Shown: in pieces, positions 60,587 through 64,000 of the stretch
Layout: each line of letters starts with the position of its first letter
How positions within the stretch are numbered: position 1 is the stretch's first letter
DNA from: Rhizobium sp. Leaf453
GTDB lineage: Bacteria > Pseudomonadota > Alphaproteobacteria > Rhizobiales > Rhizobiaceae
DNA: 64,000 bases
Direction: 5' to 3'
NCBI RefSeq assembly: GCF_001425605.1
Contig: NZ_LMRG01000005.1
Location: 1 to 64,000 of the forward strand
The notes under the pieces: model-generated
What the model saw: only the letters and a program-made list of their open reading frames with translations
Databases searched by the model: none
Told to the model about the DNA's origin: nothing
Translations under genes and position numbers: made by a program

Positions 60587-61822
60587 CTAGATTTCGGAAG
60601 CATTCTTCTCTTCGAACGAAAGCTCGGAGACGAAGAGCCTGCCGATGCTGAGCCTTGCCATGTAACGCTCCTTCTCGAGGAAGGTGCGGTCGGCCTGGTC
60701 CGCAATTCCGATATTGGCTCGCGCGCTCGTTCCCTCTTTCATGTCTTCCCCCGTCAGGTCACGCAGGAAACGATCGTTTATGCCGTTTCTGATCCTGATC
60801 GACCGGATCGATCGACCGTCGACCAGAATGGGTACCGGGAGGTCGACCTTCATCATACGTCCCCTGTACCGTTCCTTGTGCGCGCCAAACCGTTCAAAAG
60901 ACGTCCTCTGCTTAAGCTCGTCGTTCGAGTGGCGCACCTTTTCTGCCACGAATTCGCTCCGTTCCGCCTCGCGCTTGCCCTTCAACGGTTGCGATTTTGG
61001 GCTGGGTCCCGATGGCGCGGACATCATTGCCGAGGTTGCCTGGAACCCAGCAAGACGCAGGGCTCTCGCGCCAATGGCGCGCTCTATTGCGTCATCGGCA
61101 AGGGCCAGATCGTCCTCTCTAACAACGAAGTCGTCCGACCCGGGCGGATCGATAATGCGCAGGTTTGATCTTGCGCCACTGCCTTCGACCGCAATCGACA
61201 ATCCGCAAGCCAATCGCTGCCCGGTGTGGCCGGCAGGAAACTGAATCGTATTCTTCTGCGAGACCGCTCCCGTGAGAGGATTAAGGCCTCCCAATTGTCG
61301 ATTGCGATACTCGATGCCGCTCTGCGTGCCCTTGCATTCGATCACGTGCCACACCCCGGACGCATCGCGCGCAACGAAGTCCGGTGTCTTCCGTGGACCC
61401 CGCTTTGCCGTCTTTAGGGTCGCAGCTCCGGCACTGGCGGCGAGCCTGTCGACAAAGTATCGGCCATCAGCGATCGGTCCTAAGGTGAGCTTCTCGATCA
61501 GCCACGCCATGGGAATGCCCATACCGAAGTCATCGCTGAGGATTGTCTTCTGGTGCGCGTCAAGATCGAAAAAAGGCCTCGTCAGTTGGAGGTCGGGCGT
61601 ATCGGCGATGGCATGAAGATATCGCACCCAAGCCCAGAACTCGCTTAGAGACACGCCGGAGACATGTGACGGTGTCGTGAGGTAGCCAATCGTTAGCAGA
61701 ACCGATGCCATATTGAAGTCACAACTGCTTGTGCCGGCTACGAAAGACGCGGGAAACGCGGGCTGTCTGGGTGGCCTTGGCCAGGTCGACCTGTCGACCT
61801 GCACGGATAGATTACGGAGCAT
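60587..61822 (-). CDS. uncharacterised PD-(D/E)xK nuclease-like protein
   Basis: 411 residues from ATG 61822 (CAGG upstream); a TTG at 61909 is possible. The central part contains the nuclease signature GPRKTPDFVARDASGVWHVI then ECKGTQSG, i.e. P-D-F ... E-C-K. Preceding segments (FWAWVRYLHAIADTPDL, LSDDFGMGIPMAWLIEKLTL) and a basic C-terminal half show no known domain. Located 134 bp upstream of the truncated Cap4-like gene on the same strand. A role in DNA processing or phage defence is likely from motif and company, unproven. Confidence 0.65.
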   Translation of the reverse strand: MLRNLSVQVDRSTWPRPPRQPAFPASFVAGTSSCDFNMASVLLTIGYLTTPSHVSGVSLSEFWAWVRYLHAIADTPDLQLTRPFFDLDAHQKTILSDDFGMGIPMAWLIEKLTLGPIADGRYFVDRLAASAGAATLKTAKRGPRKTPDFVARDASGVWHVIECKGTQSGIEYRNRQLGGLNPLTGAVSQKNTIQFPAGHTGQRLACGLSIAVEGSGARSNLRIIDPPGSDDFVVREDDLALADDAIERAIGARALRLAGFQATSAMMSAPSGPSPKSQPLKGKREAERSEFVAEKVRHSNDELKQRTSFERFGAHKERYRGRMMKVDLPVPILVDGRSIRSIRIRNGINDRFLRDLTGEDMKEGTSARANIGIADQADRTFLEKERYMARLSIGRLFVSELSFEEKNASEI

Positions 61823-61963
61823 GATAGACCTGATGGAGTGAGCGTCGCGATCCCGGATCGTTTCGCCGGCTTTCTGGCGCGGGACGGGCAACGACACCTG
61901 GAGTGACAATTTAAGATCGACCGGGCTATGCCCGAAGGGTAGCGTGCGCTACCCGCACGAGCC

Positions 61964-62473
61964 TTACTGTGCCTGGACTATTTGCTCCTTAACGCCCCAC
62001 GATTTGATGTCGGGAATCTGGACATAAAACAGCCCGGGGCAACGGTCGTCGCTTACTAGAGGGCATTCGACACTGATCCGCGACACTGCGATATCCTTAC
62101 ACTCAAAACGTGGCGTGTGGTCGGCAGTTTCCGAATACTTGCCACTTTGCGATTCATTGAACATGAGTTGAGCCGCAGGTCGTTCGACCACTTCAATCTC
62201 GCCATCTTCCTGGGTTTCTTCCACCTTATGCCAGAAGGCGATCTGGATGGGCACCGAAGTTGTGATGCCGGATTGGAGAAGGTCCAGTCTCGCATGCACC
62301 ATGCAGGCAGGAACGCAATCATTCCCGCCGTTGCCGCAATCGGTTTTGTCAAGCGTCTCCATGCGCACGGACAGGGCATATGTTGTCGTTGCATCCGCGC
62401 TGGCGACCGGCTGAGCACATGCCATGAAGAACGCCGCGGCAGTCGCAGCAGATATGATGCTGTATATCGTCAT
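61964..62473 (-). CDS. secreted cysteine-containing hypothetical protein
   Basis: 169 residues with a signal peptide (IISAATAAAFFMACAQPVAS). The mature part has at least six cysteines, including DCGNGGNDCVPACMVHARLD and RFECKDIAVSRISVECPLVS, likely disulphide-bonded in the periplasm. It is convergent in context with the CHAP-like gene to its right; secreted inhibitor or immunity function is possible but unsupported. Confidence 0.6.
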   Translation of the reverse strand: MTIYSIISAATAAAFFMACAQPVASADATTTYALSVRMETLDKTDCGNGGNDCVPACMVHARLDLLQSGITTSVPIQIAFWHKVEETQEDGEIEVVERPAAQLMFNESQSGKYSETADHTPRFECKDIAVSRISVECPLVSDDRCPGLFYVQIPDIKSWGVKEQIVQAQ

Positions 62474-62673
62474 TCTTTCCCCTCCAGACCCATCTCGAAG
62501 GCGATATGACCACAGTCACTGCTGGTTGAGAATACTAAATATTACGACAATCTGAGTTTGTTGGGAAAGTCGTGCTGCGCGTTCCTTCGTGACCGTGATA
62601 GTGGAATTTCCGACTCGTCAAAATCAATTAAGGGTAGTAGTTGTGGCGTAGTCAAGCAGACAAGGGGCGCAAG

Positions 62674-63441
62674 ATGGATTTGGCCGATATCGCAAGCGTT
62701 TTGGATCCAAAGCTCACCAGTGAGATCGTTGAGACGATCCACGACGAGGCAGGGAATCAGTACGCCTTGGTACTGCAATCCGGGGAGTATGAAAGCGCTT
62801 TATCGCTGGTTGGCCTTGTAGACGGGGAACCTATGCTTCTGACCGGGGATGTCTGGGATGTCGCCGGCACAGACAACGACCTCCAGCAATTGCTTGCGAA
62901 ATTCGCTCAGTTCGATCTTCCCTCGGTGGAGGAGTATGACGATCCGGCTGTAATGGCCGCTGGTCCGACGATTTCGCAAGAAGCGCTGAACATCCTCGTG
63001 CACGAAACGGCGATTTGGGGTGTCGATAACCCCGAAATGAACTCGCGTGAGTTATCACCGCCGGAAACACGCGGCGGTAAGCTTGGCTGCGCTTGGGCAG
63101 TGAACCGGATCGTCAAGAGGGCCTGTGGCCAGCCGGTTGGGGGAGGGCTTCAAACGGCGTTCATGATCTTGTCCCTTCGCCAGCAGGACAGGGAAGTGCC
63201 TGTAGGTGAGATACCGGGGCCAGGCGTTATCGTGATTTCCCCAACCTCCGGCGGCCAAATTGGGCATGTCGGAATCCTGGGGGAAAACGATAAAATTTAC
63301 TCGAACTCCACGAAATTTGGAATGTGGAAGCAGAGCCATACAGTTGATGCTTGGGTTGCTTACTATGGCAAGGAAAAAGGCTTGCCGGTTTTCTATTTCG
63401 AACTCAATCCACGCCGCTATTCGAAGCCGGCCCTGATGTAG
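62674..63441 (+). CDS. CHAP/NlpC-P60-like cysteine hydrolase
   Basis: 255 residues from ATG 62674 (AAGGGGCGCAAG upstream). No signal peptide. The C-terminal domain carries a catalytic-type Cys (GGKLGCAWAVNRIVKRACG), a His (GGQIGHVGILGENDK) and a polar third residue region (IYSNSTKFGMWKQSHTV), the pattern of CHAP/NlpC amidases. The N-terminal 120 residues are acidic and unfamiliar. Without a secretion signal it could be an effector of a type VI or contact-dependent system. No such apparatus is present in the window. Confidence 0.6.
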   Translation: MDLADIASVLDPKLTSEIVETIHDEAGNQYALVLQSGEYESALSLVGLVDGEPMLLTGDVWDVAGTDNDLQQLLAKFAQFDLPSVEEYDDPAVMAAGPTISQEALNILVHETAIWGVDNPEMNSRELSPPETRGGKLGCAWAVNRIVKRACGQPVGGGLQTAFMILSLRQQDREVPVGEIPGPGVIVISPTSGGQIGHVGILGENDKIYSNSTKFGMWKQSHTVDAWVAYYGKEKGLPVFYFELNPRRYSKPALM

Positions 63442-63465
63442 CTCGGTTTGACATCTCCGTGGTTC

Positions 63466-63931
63466 GACCTCGCCTCGCTTATCAAGGCAATTGCGCGCTG
63501 ACCTATATGCCGTCAAAACTCTTTTCCAGAGAGCGCTCTATGCGTGGTTTATCGCGGATGGTGACATGCACCTGAAGAATCTGGCGCTCCTCAAAACAGC
63601 CGAGGAGGGTGCCGATCATTTTGCGTCGGTGAGATTTGCTCCCGCCTACGACGCCGTGACAACGCGTGTTTTTCCTCGCCTGGAGCATGATCGGATGGCG
63701 CTTAAACTGAACGGCCGGGACGATAATCTGTCGCCCGAGGATTTCGAGATTCTTGCCCGAACGATCGAGCTGCCAGCACGCTGGGCGGCACAATGCATGT
63801 CGACGATGGCACGCAGCATTTCAGATGCCGTCGGGACCCTGGTCTTGCCCGAAGGGTATAGGCTTGCTGGAGACCGCATTCTTGATCGGTTGCGTGATAT
63901 CGTAAACGGGCGTCTCGGGCCGTTCATCTAA
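63466..63931 (+). pseudogene. HipA C-terminal remnant, frameshifted
   Basis: DLASLIKAIAR in one frame continues after a one-base shift near 63497 as ADLYAVKTLFQRALYAWFIA, DGDMHLKNLALLKTA (catalytic loop), RFAPAYDAVTTRVFPRLEHD and on to a stop at 63931. This matches the C-terminal lobe of HipA kinases. The N-terminal half is missing. It belongs to a different subgroup from the intact hipA at the left end. Confidence 0.75.
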
Positions 63932-64000
63932 TGGCTAAGCTGCAAACGTGCTTTCGCCGGAATAGACGAAGTCCTGGTGGATGCCTGGTCATCCGAAAGA

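Noticed and set aside
1-64000. CRISPR arrays, rRNA, tRNA and partition/replication genes
   Set aside because: No regularly spaced identical repeats, no rRNA-like stretch, no full tRNA and no rep/par gene were seen on reading either strand.

Overview
The window reads as an accessory region, probably a plasmid or chromid segment, of a Rhizobiaceae-type alphaproteobacterium (Rhizobium/Sinorhizobium/Agrobacterium range). I infer this from the high-GC coding style, HWE-family histidine kinases, a DUF1127 gene followed by an anti-Shine-Dalgarno stem-loop RNA, an alphaproteobacterial SOS box (GTTC-N7-GTTC), and IS3, IS5, IS6 and IS21 elements typical of rhizobial replicons. No rRNA, tRNA, CRISPR array or replication origin was found.

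Layout. 0-7 kb: end of a HipB-like regulator plus hipA, an IS5 scrap, a CSS-sensor/EAL c-di-GMP phosphodiesterase and a membrane TPR protein. 7.4-20 kb: an amino-acid decarboxylation island with two AspT-type antiporters, a large Orn/Lys/Arg-type decarboxylase, an OmpA-DUF2092 envelope protein, a small secreted protein, aspartate 4-decarboxylase, DUF3300 and DUF2950. 20-28 kb: a frameshifted ion channel, an intact IS3-family (IS407-type) element, a frameshifted chaA, a HlyD-type adaptor with a small membrane partner, a class III cyclase and decayed remnants. 29-35 kb: methyltransferases, NTF2-like and redox enzymes under a divergent LysR regulator.

35-46 kb: two divergent operons for uptake and breakdown of a nitrogenous, probably ureide-like, compound. 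Each faces outward from a near-consensus sigma-54 promoter. They encode a polar amino-acid type ABC permease and binding protein, a TIM-barrel isomerase/epimerase and a GntR regulator on one side, and a complete Pot-type ABC transporter, an M24/creatinase-like protein lacking metal ligands, a flavin reductase and (S)-ureidoglycine aminohydrolase on the other. 46-52 kb: PAS/HWE kinase with response regulator, transglutaminase-like protein and DnaQ-like exonuclease. 52.4-52.9 kb: a DUF1127 gene and an RNA of four hairpins carrying CTCCTCC loops. 52.9-57 kb: a UvrD-like helicase, SRAP and dinB operon behind a LexA box.

57-64 kb: mosaic tail with an IS6 copy, a GSU2403-type nucleotidyltransferase behind twin 29-bp palindromes, a 306-bp non-autonomous element with Tn7/Tn5053-like ends that truncates a Cap4-like nuclease gene, a second PD-(D/E)xK protein, a CHAP-like hydrolase and a broken hipA. 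The most promising material is the bidirectional sigma-54 ureide locus, the decarboxylation island, the DUF1127-RNA unit, and the defence-like tail with the miniature element.
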